A stretch of 64,000 nt of DNA from Tillandsia leiboldiana (taxonomy: Eukaryota; Streptophyta; Magnoliopsida; Poales; Bromeliaceae), in the NCBI GenBank assembly GCA_029204045.2, contig CM055063.1:27039721-27103720 (forward strand), written 5' to 3'. Position 1 is the stretch's first letter; every line of letters begins with the position of its first letter. Both the position numbers and the translations under genes were made by a program. Below the pieces are notes generated by a model. It saw only the letters and a program-made list of their open reading frames with translations, searched no databases and was not told where the DNA came from. Shown here piece after piece: positions 9,140 to 18,126 of this stretch.

Positions 9140-11616
9140 GACCGCCGTCAACCCAAACGGCTCCGAAAATAGGAATCCAATTCAACACACTAAAACTCAC
9201 TGGCTGGAGATACTCCACAGCTCCAACAACGAAGGGTCCGAAAACCCTGGGAGACTAATACCTACAACCCCAATCAAACAAGAACAGTCTATAGGCATAG
9301 CCTCCCGTTGTTCTCGACCCGAGAATGAAAATAACCCTTTGAACCCAGATTGCTCAAACCCTCCCGGGTGAGGAAGCTTGTAAGAAAAAATTATTTTTAT
9401 TGTTAAATAATATTTCCACTCATATTCTCTCGGGGTGAGGACAAAAATAGCTTTCTTTTTAGAAAATCGTCTTGATTTGGGAAAACCAACTTTTATAGAT
9501 TTTAGTTCTTGCAAAAATCGGTTAAAAACGAATTTATTTTCCGAACCCCGAAGGGCTAATGCCTTCGCCTAATCAGACAAGAACAGGCTCCGGCGACCCC
9601 TAGAAATTCGGAAGGAAAAATACTGGTTTACTAAAATCATGAGTATCCAAAAATATTTTGGGTTCAAGATCCTGATATCATAAGTACACCACGACCACAA
9701 ACTCTGTGGCGACAGCAAATCGAAGAATGCACGACGACCCGGGACCACCGTTTACCCAAACGGTTCCCAACACAGGCACAACACTAGCCACGGCTACCAG
9801 ACTCCAGTTGGCCCCCAGGCAAGAGTGCGACATGCATTCCACACTATCCCGACCACTCGGCCCACTACTCGGGCGAGGAAAAGCTCTATGTCCAGGAAAA
9901 AGGACTGCAAGGGGGTGGAAACTATAAGAGAACCTAGCCCAAATGAGAGTTTTCTAGCAGTCTGGTTAAATACATGCAATCATATGTTGGGGTGCTAGTG
10001 AAAGTCCAATAACTCTATAAACATCATGATACAGTAATACTAGCACCTATTCTAACATGCTGAAAGCTACAATACTAGAATTAGTGGAAAATCAATAATT
10101 TTGGAGGAAATCAACCAACCCACCTGGATGCGCGCATTGGTCCGGAGTCCAAAATAGCCTAAACTGGACGGGCGCGATCTTCAAGCTCCCACGGTTCCAA
10201 CGAACCAAAAATCACCTAAAAACTCTTCCCGGTCACTGAGATACAAGCCAAACACCGTGGTAAGTCCAAATCACCCAAAACAGTAACACCGCCGCAAGTC
10301 TGTCCACAAAATAGCAAAATACCTCCTACGAGATGCCCTTCAAAAATTTCAAGAAAAATACGATTGCGATCCTCCCGAAGTGTAGATAGAATTCGAGTCC
10401 TTAAACACCAGATTCCGCCACCCGTAGGTCAAGAAAATGCAACATTACTTTTCCGCTCTCAAGAAAAATGCCGCAAAAAAAGGGTGTCTGAAGAAGCTCT
10501 AAAAAACCCCATAAAAACCCAAAACGGAGAGGAAAGATGAACACGGAAATCGAGGGCCTACCTCTCGTGGAAACATTGCCGCAAGAGTTGGCGAAAAAAT
10601 CTAGTAACTCAACTCGGGGGAACCCGCGGACGAAGAGTCGACGGAAAAGATCGGTGTCGAAGAAACGTCAAAGCTCGCGAAGTCTGGGAGGAAAAATATG
10701 AAGCGGCGTCTAAAAATCCTCCGGGAAGCCAAAAAGCGAAGAAAACTTGATCAAGAAACTCTCTGTCAAAAATGGCCCCAAAATCAGATCCAAAAACTCC
10801 TCAAAAGAAGCCCAAGAGGGGCTATTTCTAGAGAGAAGACCAAAAGGAGTCAATTTCGGGTCAAGGGGCAGTTTCGGGCGCCTGGATCTGACCCGCACAG
10901 CGCCCGGAACACGTGGCGTCCATCGGAGAGCTCCTGCCCAGCGCCCGGATTGCCATGATGCTGCCACGTGTCCCGCCGCCCCGTGCTCCGCGCGCCCTGC
11001 GCACGCCCGGCGGCTAGCACCCGCCAATGGCGACGCGCAACGTGGCCCGCGCGGTCCACGCAGCGCGCTTTGCGTTGGGTCTTCCCGATTGTTGTCGGCC
11101 AATCGAAAGGCGCTACGTGGCGCCGCCCCACCAATCACGGCGTGATTGGCACGGCCCGGCCAATGAGAAGGCGCCACGTGGCTGGCGCGGCCGTTCGCTG
11201 GTCCCGGTGCACGCGCCAAGGGCATTTGATTGGCCTCCCCGCGCCCCTGCGCCTACCCGCGCCACAGCCCGCGATCGCCCTGCTGCGCTCCGACGCCTGC
11301 CCGCGACCGCCGGCGCTGCCCGGCCTGCCCGAGCTACGGTAAAATGCCCAATGTCAAGGCGTCCGGGTCCCGAAAAAACATCCAAATAGCCGTTTTCTAC
11401 CGTTTTTTCGCGCTAGATCTAAATTCATTGTCCGTTTTGCAAGAATCCACTTCTAAATTTTGACGAAGGCATCCGGATATGCAAACATGATCCAATTTTT
11501 GCGCCGGGTCCATTTCTTGAGTTCGATTCGCGCACAAACACCTCCATCACACAACATAGGCCTCCAGAAGCCGCTGATCAAACCGTAATTCTTTCGCGGA
11601 GATCCAGGTCATCACA
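9140..11616 (-). repeat. G1 5' LTR, 5' part (right of inserted S1)
   Basis: Continues the 3273-4261 segment after the TSD. The minus strand starts TGTGATGACCTGG at 11616. It holds the shared core motif twice (inverse at 9272-9285 and 9571-9584) and several CACGTG and CCAAT boxes between 10900 and 11190. The neighbouring G0 fragment starts at 11617. Confidence 0.75.
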
Positions 11617-12579
11617 GGTACGGCTATCGCAAGGGTGTTCTTTTCTAGAGAAGTGATCTTAGGACCTGTGATCCCTTCGTGGTTACTTCGTAGGGGCCCT
11701 CTATGGTTATTGCGGTGGGGGTTTGATGTGCACCGAGATATCAAGCAAGTTTGAGGTTGCCTTTGGTCTGAGGACCGAGGGTGCGGTATGGATGATTCGG
11801 ATGTTTCATTTTATGGTTTGATGTCCTGTTTACTTTATTGTACCTATCATTTGCATATGTTTATCGTTGTTTTAGTTTTCTTCCTATGTTTTTGTCACTG
11901 GCTCCCACCGTGTGACAGGTTCAGGCGGGGACGGAGGAGAGGCTTCGACGCGGGATTGACTTGGGTTTTTCGTCATTCCGGTGACACTTTTACTCCTCTC
12001 TTTTTGATCATTACATACGGTTGATACTTATGCATGAGATATGGACATTTGGTGATGTGAACCTTTGGTGATGTGGATGTAGGAACACGTGGATTATTTG
12101 GGATAATGAGCTTTTGGATTTTGTTTTATCTTGTTGTGGATGTATGTAGAATGTGGAGATCTTTCAAAATGTTAAAATGTTTGCGAAAACTGTTTCCAAA
12201 ACTGAGTGTCGGGTAGGCACTATTTTTTAAAAAAAACCTTGTGGCTTTATCTTTTCAACTTGGAGTCTGTCGTATGGGCGATATTCTCATATATAATTTA
12301 AAGGTTTAGCGTATCCCTTTATTCGCTTTGTGTGCATATAAAATTGGTGATAGTTGATGGTTATATGTTGTGCGACGCCGTGTATATACAGGGGAGACTC
12401 CGTCCGTTTGTTTAGAGAGATTTTGTATCTGTGGCGGGTCTGGGCACGTGCCGAGGTGAATGATTGTTTGTTTAGAGAGATTTTGTATATGTGGCGGGTC
12501 TGGGCACGTGCCGAGGTGAATGATTATGAAAAAAAAAATAGGGTCGTTTTCCGCTTTTAAACCCCTCCCGGGGCGTGAC
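11617..12579 (+). repeat. 3' part of a Gypsy LTR (G0), left part cut off by G1
   Basis: It ends CCCGGGGCGTGACA at 12579. Its last kilobase resembles, in inverse, the LTR ends of G2 (from 41433 and 56521), sharing the CAGACCCGCCACATATAC block. The missing left part is presumably beyond G1, outside the window. Confidence 0.65.
12407..12526 (+). repeat. 60-bp tandem duplication
   Basis: Two units of 60 bp (12407-12466 and 12467-12526) beginning TTTGTTTAGAGAGA and ending GAGGTGAATGATT, near-identical. The G2 LTRs have one unit, so the duplication is specific to this copy. Confidence 0.9.
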
Positions 12580-12822
12580 AACTGCTGTTTGTGTTCCCCC
12601 ACTGCTCGATGGTACCGCTGGGGTTTCCGATACTCGCTGTGCAGGCTCGCTCCTCTGAGCTAGCTCCTCCTGTCTGCGGCTCCGCTCCTCCAGTCTACGC
12701 CTCTGCTCCTCCAAACGTGCCATCTGGCCTCGCAACTCATCAAGCTCGGCAGACCGCTCCTGCCCACTCCCCGTAGGAGGTACCGGTGTGGAACGCATAC
12801 GAACACGTCTCTTGGGAGCCAT
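12580..12822 (-). pseudogene. gag: Gypsy gag N-terminus, interrupted by an LTR
   Basis: The minus-strand ATG at 12822 opens about 81 codons, beginning MAPKRRVRMRS, with a charged Glu/Arg-rich stretch likely to form a coiled coil (ELDELRGQMARLEEQRRR). The frame then runs into the LTR ending at 12579, so capsid, knuckle and pol are lost or lie left of the window. Its leader (12823-13045) shares blocks with the G1 leader, so it belongs to a related Gypsy family. The gag assignment rests on this context and on the charged N-terminal region resembling G1 gag; there is no direct domain hit. Confidence 0.5.
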
Positions 12823-13197
12823 CCTGCTCAAAATAAAATGCACCATGTCAAAAACAGTCCGACGCTCAACCCAATCTAGCGAAAGTGAAAGACATCACCC
12901 CGCTTCTTTAGCCTTATGTTGTCTGTAGCCAACATAATTACCCACAGAAGTAAGGTATGTCGATCTCTCTCTCTATTTCACCATAGAGTTAATAAACCAA
13001 ATCACCGACTTTCGCAAAATCATGACTCTCACGTCCTATCCTCCTTGAGGCGCCGAAAAACGATGATAAAAGCTTTGTATGAATGGTTGAAAACCGAAGC
13101 CAATCAACAGAAAATATTTGAAACACAACTATCGGTTTTGGAGGATGTGGAATAAAAATACAAGAAAATTTCACATTTAATAAACCGGCACGTATAC
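12823..13197. other. Gag leader, then unclassified sequence up to S2
   Basis: 12823-13045 resembles the G1 leader. From about 13046 to 13197 the sequence is unlike any other part of the window except the left end of the duplicated copy (25384-25475). A short open stretch ends near 13155, but I recognise no domain. The last five bases TATAC are the S2 TSD. Confidence 0.5.
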
Positions 13198-13476
13198 TGT
13201 GGTGTCCCGGAATTCCCGTGCGACTCGACAGTGTGCTTGGTGGTGAGAAAACACCTATTTTTGGTGTATTGAGTCCGTTGTACGTCGAATGGATGCCAAA
13301 AACGGACTAAGCGCGCGAAAACAGTCAAAATTGGCTATTTCCGGGCTTGAACGGGCGAAACGTGCGCAAATCTCGAGACGACACGGATCCCGAGGTGCAG
13401 CACGCGGATCCCGAGGCATTGGCGCGAGGCGCGAGACGCGAGGCGCAGCGTGTAGAGCGCGTGCGGCAGGTGGGGC

Positions 13477-13721
13477 GCCACATGGCAGCGCCCCATTGGC
13501 TGCTGCGGATCGCAGCAGGCCCGCGCGGGGGCGCGCGCCCGTGTGGCGCGCGGGGGCGTGCGCCCGTGTGGCGCGCACGGTGTCCCGCGCCCGTGTGGCG
13601 CACGGATATCGCGCCCCCGTGGCGCGCTGGGAAGTGCGCCGCGTGGCGCAAGGGGGGCGCGCGCCTGGGGCTGGTGCGAGTCCGCAGAGGGGTGGACCGC
13701 CACGTGGCGGTTCCCCATTGG
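13477..13721 (+). promoter_or_regulatory. Two G-box-like/CCAAT modules in S2
   Basis: CACATGGC...CCCCATTGG at 13479-13499 and CACGTGGC...CCCCATTGG at 13701-13721, with almost the same spacing as in S1 and S4. The intervening sequence is GC-rich with GTGTGGCGCGC repeats. Confidence 0.5.
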
Positions 13722-14883
13722 GTGGACCCGTGTGGTGGGTCCAATGAACCACCACCTCCCCTCCTTCTTCTCTTCTTTTTTTCTTCCTTCTCCACCCGCA
13801 CACCATTTCTCCTCTCTTCTTCCTTTTCTTCTCCAACCGAGCACCAAGAGGGAGAGAGGGAGGGGATTTTGTGAGGTGCGGCGGTGCGCCGTGGACCTCG
13901 CGGAGCGCGCGAGGTGTTCCAAAAGCCAGATGGGCGGCGCGACGCTGTCGAGGTAGGTCCCGCGTGTTGATTTTTGCGGTGTTTTTGGCACAGTTTTGAG
14001 GCATCCTTTTGGACATTGGTTTTGACCCCATGCTCTTATGCGTGTTAGGGACCGTGTTTTACTGTGTTGTTTAATTGCGCGGACTGTCGCGGGCGTTTTG
14101 GGCGCCCCTCGTTTTGCGTGCGGACTCTAGTGGTGTGCACTGTTTTGCGTGCGGACTCCATTTTGTGTGCGGACTCCGGCACCGTGCTCCGTTTTGCGTG
14201 CGGACTCCGGCGGCGTGCTCCGTTTTGCGTGCGGACTACAAGGAATCGCGCTGAGGCCAATTGCAAGTGTCTACGAGCAATTAGTGGCATACCAAGGTGG
14301 GTTGGATTTTTCTCCAAGTCTGCGGACTTCTTTCAAATTCTATTATGATAGGATTCAGCATGCTAGAATAAGTGTTTTATTGGAACCTTGACTAGCACCC
14401 CCGTCATATGTTGCATGTGTTTAACCAGACCGTAGAGAACCTTAATCTGGGCTAGGTTCTTTTATGCTTTAGACATCCCACACATTGCATTTCTTTATGG
14501 ACATAGAGTTCCTCGCCCGGGTAGTGGGCCGAGTGTTCAGGACGTTGTGGGACGTATGTTGCACTCGGGCCTGGGGGCTGAGTGGGGTCTGGTAGCTGTG
14601 TTAGGCCAGTGTTAGTGTTTTGGGAACCGTTTTGGGTAAACGGTGGTCCCGGATCTTGTTACGGAATTTGAGTTGGCGTAGTTTCGTGAAAGTCTCAAGT
14701 CTTGAAGATTGAAGGTGAAGAAAGTTGGATCGTTTAACTCAATCTGAAGAAAGAAGAATTCAAAAGGATCAGGTATGTTTAACTAAAGATTTTGTGTGAT
14801 CCGAATACTTCTTGTAGTGTAGAAACACTTGGAAGAATCTTTCATTGCATAAAAATCAAAAACTGGACTTGGGACATGTTCAG

Positions 14884-15164
14884 GATCCGGATCAGGTTGT
14901 TCGATCCGAATCCCGAAGGTGGTTCGTTCATACACCAGTTCAATCCGGATCGTAGCCTCTTGATCCGGATCCCGAACACTTAGTTTACCATCTTCCTTGA
15001 ACGATCCGGATCAGGCTTCGCAATCCGGATCCCGAACGTTGATGTTTGGTGAACTGTATGAACGATCCGGATCAAGCACTTCGATCCGGATCCCGAACCT
15101 TCGTTTTTCTGGAACTGGCTGACTCGTTACGACGATCCGGATCACAGCTAGTCCGATCCGGATC
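14884..15164 (+). promoter_or_regulatory. Array of GATCCGGATC palindromes in the C1 LTR
   Basis: Ten perfect or near-perfect copies in five pairs, starting at 14884/14903, 14942/14962, 15003/15022, 15064/15083 and 15134/15155. Pair members are 19-21 bp apart and pairs repeat every 58-70 bp. In most pairs the second member is followed by CCGAA. The array ends 66 bp before the TATA box, an enhancer-like position. Sireviruses are known to carry repeated palindromes in noncoding regions; this sequence and its place in the LTR are what I see here. Confidence 0.8.
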
Positions 15165-15229
15165 GCCGTCCGTAAAATTTCCAGAAATGTTAGGTTTTTG
15201 ATTCTTATCTCCTTCCTAGGGTTTCTAAC

Positions 15230-15238
15230 CTATAAATA
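15230..15238 (+). promoter_or_regulatory. TATA box of C1 LTR
   Basis: CTATAAATA within ACCTATAAATAGACCC, followed by a leader-like region. It is identical in all four C1 LTR copies (also near 24246, 27530 and 36549). Confidence 0.8.
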
Positions 15239-15527
15239 GACCCTATGACTCTTTTTCTAGGGCTAATCTACATAGTCAATAGCCGTCATTTTCATATATC
15301 ATTTTATACGGCTATAGATCCACACATATAGAGAAGAAAGGAAATCATTAGAGAATACTCTATGTTTCTTCATCTATATTGATTAGTTTGATTCTAGGTT
15401 TTCATACTCACATCTTGAGTTGAATCAAACTAATGAATACTTAGATGGTATTTCCGATCTATATTTGATCTAAGTATTCGGCGGATCATCACCACCCAAA
15501 ACAACGATTTACCCCAAAAATCGGCGC

Positions 15528-15699
15528 GTGGATTCGCGTGTCCTTGTGGATTCAAGGTTCAACCGCTCTCGTGGATTCGGAGCGAGGCACTTCGTGGATT
15601 CGAAGGGTGCTATTGGGTGAAGACCGTGGATTCGGTCGGACGTCGTGGATTCGACGTTGGACGCCGTGGATTCGGCGTTGGGCGCAGATCGTGGATTCG
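15528..15699 (+). repeat. Eight GTGGATTCG repeats in the C1 LTR leader
   Basis: Copies start at 15528, 15546 (one mismatch), 15571, 15594, 15626, 15644, 15666 and 15691, 18-32 bp apart, downstream of the TATA box and so in transcribed RNA. The open frame across them (65 codons) is a by-product of the repeat. Confidence 0.8.
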
Positions 15700-16002
15700 A
15701 GAAGCGTCGCGGAGCGAGCGGAGAAGATCCTCTAGGAGCGTATGGAAAAGGTTGAGTCGTAAGTGTGTACGGTAAATCACCTTGTACGTGTTTTAATTCT
15801 AGTGGATTTCTGCCGTGTTATCGGTCCCGTGGTTTTTTACTCCGGTGATGGAGTTTTCCACGTAAAAATCTTGCGTATTATTTTTATTTCCGCATTGGGT
15901 TTTTATCGCAATGATTTTTTGAGTGTTTATGCGTTTACACCTATTCACCCCCCTCTAGGTGTTTTTTCCCCTATTTAGATCCGTATTACATATAACCCAA
16001 CA

Positions 16003-16016
16003 AGTGGTATCAGAGA
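16003..16016 (+). other. C1 primer-binding site
   Basis: TGGTATCAGAG follows the LTR end after three bases and is complementary to the 3' end of initiator tRNA-Met. Confidence 0.9.
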
Positions 16017-16035
16017 GGGAATAGGGTTGTAAACA

Positions 16036-18057
16036 ATGGTTGAAGGTGGAAACATCAACCGACCCCCGTTCTTCGATGGAACAAATTATGCGTACTGGAA
16101 AGTACGGATGAAAGCCTTTTTAATTTCCATCGACGAACGGGTGTGGCAATCAATTGAATTAGGATGGTCTAATCCAACTGAATTTATTGGTGATGTTCGC
16201 ACCTTAAAACCTAGGTCGAAATGGACCAAGGAAGAGTTAGATTCATCTTCTTACAATGGCAAGGGAATTAATGCTATCTTTAATGCCTTATCCCAAACTG
16301 AATTTTCTCGCGTCTCGGCATGTGAGACTGCGAAAGAAATCTGGGATGTTCTTCAGGTTACACATGAGGGAACTAACCTCGTGAAGATTCAGAAACTGCA
16401 AATGCTTACGAGCAAGTTTGACTCTATCTTAATGGCAGAAAATGAATCTTTCACGGACTACTATACACGATTGCAAGACATCGTAAACTCATGTGCTAAT
16501 CTGGGAGAGAAGATTCCAGAATTTAAGATTGTAAGAAAAATCTTAAGAACTCTTCCTGAACGATTTCGCCCAAAGGTTACTGCCATTGAAACTATTAAAC
16601 ACCCGGACGAAATACGTGTAGAAGAATTAGTTGGTTCATTACAAACTTATGAAATGACATTTACTACTAACAATTCTTCTGGAAAGGCATCCACTTCTAA
16701 GTCTTCAGGTTATGCGTTGAAAACAACTAAGGAAGAAGACGCGGATACGTCCTCCTCAGACGATGACGAGAACCTTTCTATGGAGGAATTTGAGAAGCAG
16801 CTCGCTCTCTTGACAAGGAAGTTTCGCCGCAACTTTCGAAGGGGTAATTCAAGCAAATCTCCATCCTTCGGAAAGTCGAACAAAGGCAAGGGTACTTCAG
16901 GTTACAAGTCAAGAAAGCAAGAGAACTCCTCAAAGGATAAGAAAAGTTCAGAAGGACAACTACAATGCTTCAAATGTCGAGGCTACGGCCACATTGCAAC
17001 GGAGTGTCCTAACAAGTATCCGGCAAAGAAGAAGGCGATGCAAGTCGTCACTTGGGATGACAACTCAACGTCAAATGAGTCGTCTTCGAGTGATGAAGAA
17101 AAGAGCTCCACCGCTTTCCACGCGTCCGTATCTTCACCCTTCATGTGCTTTATGGCAAATACATCTGAGTCGTTGTCCAACTCCACTGTTGAAAAGAATG
17201 CAACGGACAACGAATTGGATGATTCGGAAGGTGAAGAATTTGCTCTAGCCTATCACAGATCTTTACGGGATTTAAAGAAACCGGCTAAGCAAAACAAGGG
17301 GTTGAGAGGGAGATTGCAGGATCTCGAAGAAGAAGTAAAAAGGGTAACTTCTCTCTCGACCGATCTTGAAGTGGAAAGGGATAAACTGATAAAAGAAAAT
17401 GTTTCCCTTCAAGAGTCCAATGAGCAACTCGAGAAGAACTATATAGATATGGTGAACAAAGCGAACTATCTCTTGAAGCTCTACGGCGAGGCCCGACGGG
17501 AAAAATTGGAAATGACAGAGACCATTTGCCAACTCAAGGATGACTTACAGCAATTTTCCTTAGGAAGGAGTAAGTTGGATAAACTTCTTGGTCTAGGTCA
17601 AACAAACAAGTTCGGCCTCGGATACAATCGAACTGAAGACAATTTTAGTTCGGTTGGGACAGTCTTTGTGCCTCAGTCGGTATCTCCTCCTCCGACACCG
17701 GAAATCATGACAACCAACGACAACAAGCCTACTTCATCCTCTTCAGAATCGTCAAGCACAAAGGTATGTTTTCGTTGTAATTTTGCAGGGCACATTGGAA
17801 GAAATTGCAAGATTGGAGCTCAAAGATCAAATCAACCACATCTTGCAACTGCTACCAATAAGTTCACTCCATGGAATTCAAAGAAGGATTTTCCTAAAGA
17901 AAAGGACATTGGTAGTACTTCAAACAAGACGATGACAAAAGAAAAAGACCAATCTTGCAAGACGTCTTCATCAAGGAAAACTTTTCAACCATTGCCAACA
18001 TACTCCAAAACTCAAAAGGTTTGGGTATGCAAAGGTGAAACCCCTCCTTGTCTTTAA
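16036..18057 (+). CDS. gag: C1 Gag polyprotein with two zinc knuckles and long coiled coil
   Basis: 673 codons from the first ATG after the primer site. Residues about 10-220 match the Copia gag (UBN2-type) fold, starting with the FFDGTNYAYWKVRMKAFL block. A first CCHC knuckle (CFKCRGYGHIATEC) lies near residue 313, then a serine-rich acidic region, a coiled coil at about 410-510 (repeated LEEEVKR / LEVERDKL heptads), and a second CCHC (CFRCNFAGHIGRNC) near 578. The protein should form the particle and bind element RNA. An extended C-terminal coiled coil in gag is a Sirevirus trait. It ends after KVWVCKGE, the stretch that normally leads into protease, because the following sequence is deleted. 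The same gene in copy B has a one-base A-run difference. Confidence 0.9.
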   Translation: MVEGGNINRPPFFDGTNYAYWKVRMKAFLISIDERVWQSIELGWSNPTEFIGDVRTLKPRSKWTKEELDSSSYNGKGINAIFNALSQTEFSRVSACETAKEIWDVLQVTHEGTNLVKIQKLQMLTSKFDSILMAENESFTDYYTRLQDIVNSCANLGEKIPEFKIVRKILRTLPERFRPKVTAIETIKHPDEIRVEELVGSLQTYEMTFTTNNSSGKASTSKSSGYALKTTKEEDADTSSSDDDENLSMEEFEKQLALLTRKFRRNFRRGNSSKSPSFGKSNKGKGTSGYKSRKQENSSKDKKSSEGQLQCFKCRGYGHIATECPNKYPAKKKAMQVVTWDDNSTSNESSSSDEEKSSTAFHASVSSPFMCFMANTSESLSNSTVEKNATDNELDDSEGEEFALAYHRSLRDLKKPAKQNKGLRGRLQDLEEEVKRVTSLSTDLEVERDKLIKENVSLQESNEQLEKNYIDMVNKANYLLKLYGEARREKLEMTETICQLKDDLQQFSLGRSKLDKLLGLGQTNKFGLGYNRTEDNFSSVGTVFVPQSVSPPPTPEIMTTNDNKPTSSSSESSSTKVCFRCNFAGHIGRNCKIGAQRSNQPHLATATNKFTPWNSKKDFPKEKDIGSTSNKTMTKEKDQSCKTSSSRKTFQPLPTYSKTQKVWVCKGETPPCL

Positions 18058-18126
18058 TCGTTCTTCGATTAAATCTTGTGTAGTTTATGTATACTATTTT
18101 CTTTTCTTCTTTTTCTTTTGGCCGAC
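18058..18126 (+). other. Deletion junction: protease and integrase N-terminus missing
   Basis: Between the end of gag and the integrase core lie only about 70 pyrimidine-rich bases (TTTTCTTTTCTTCTTTTTC). In related elements this interval holds the aspartic protease (DSGCS motif) and the HHCC zinc-binding part of integrase, roughly 350 residues. Both copies show the identical junction, so it is a real feature of the element. Confidence 0.8.

Larger units (their letters stand above)
1..11616 (-). mobile_element. Decayed Gypsy LTR retrotransposon G1, left end outside window
   Basis: On the minus strand the order is 5' LTR (right), tRNA-Met primer site, gag, pol remnants, purine-rich tract and 3' LTR (left, cut by the window edge). 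The two LTR starts (to 348 and to 11616) align over about 340 bp with scattered substitutions and indels, so the insertion is old. The internal region is only about 2.9 kb against the 4.5-5 kb usual for Gypsy, and most of RT, RNase H and integrase is absent. The candidate TSD beside 11616 is GGTAC; its partner lies off the window. The 5' LTR is split by solo LTR S1. Gypsy assignment rests on gag and RT motifs. Confidence 0.8.
14657..16002 (+). repeat. C1 5' LTR (copy A)
   Basis: It starts TGTTACGGAATTTG, ends AACCCAACA and is 1346 bp long. It contains the palindrome cluster, TATA box and GTGGATTCG repeats annotated separately. Confidence 0.95.

Noticed and set aside
13255..14031. 258-codon minus-strand ORF in S2
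   Set aside because: It lies in GC-rich LTR sequence with overlapping open frames on both strands; no domain, and low-complexity Arg/Pro/Ala composition.
14884..15164. CRISPR-like array from the regularly spaced 10-bp repeats
   Set aside because: Repeats are short palindromes in an LTR of a plant retrotransposon; spacers are themselves repetitive and no cas-like genes exist.
16983..17210. Minus-strand ORFs inside C1 gag and pol
   Set aside because: Shadows of the well-supported plus-strand genes.
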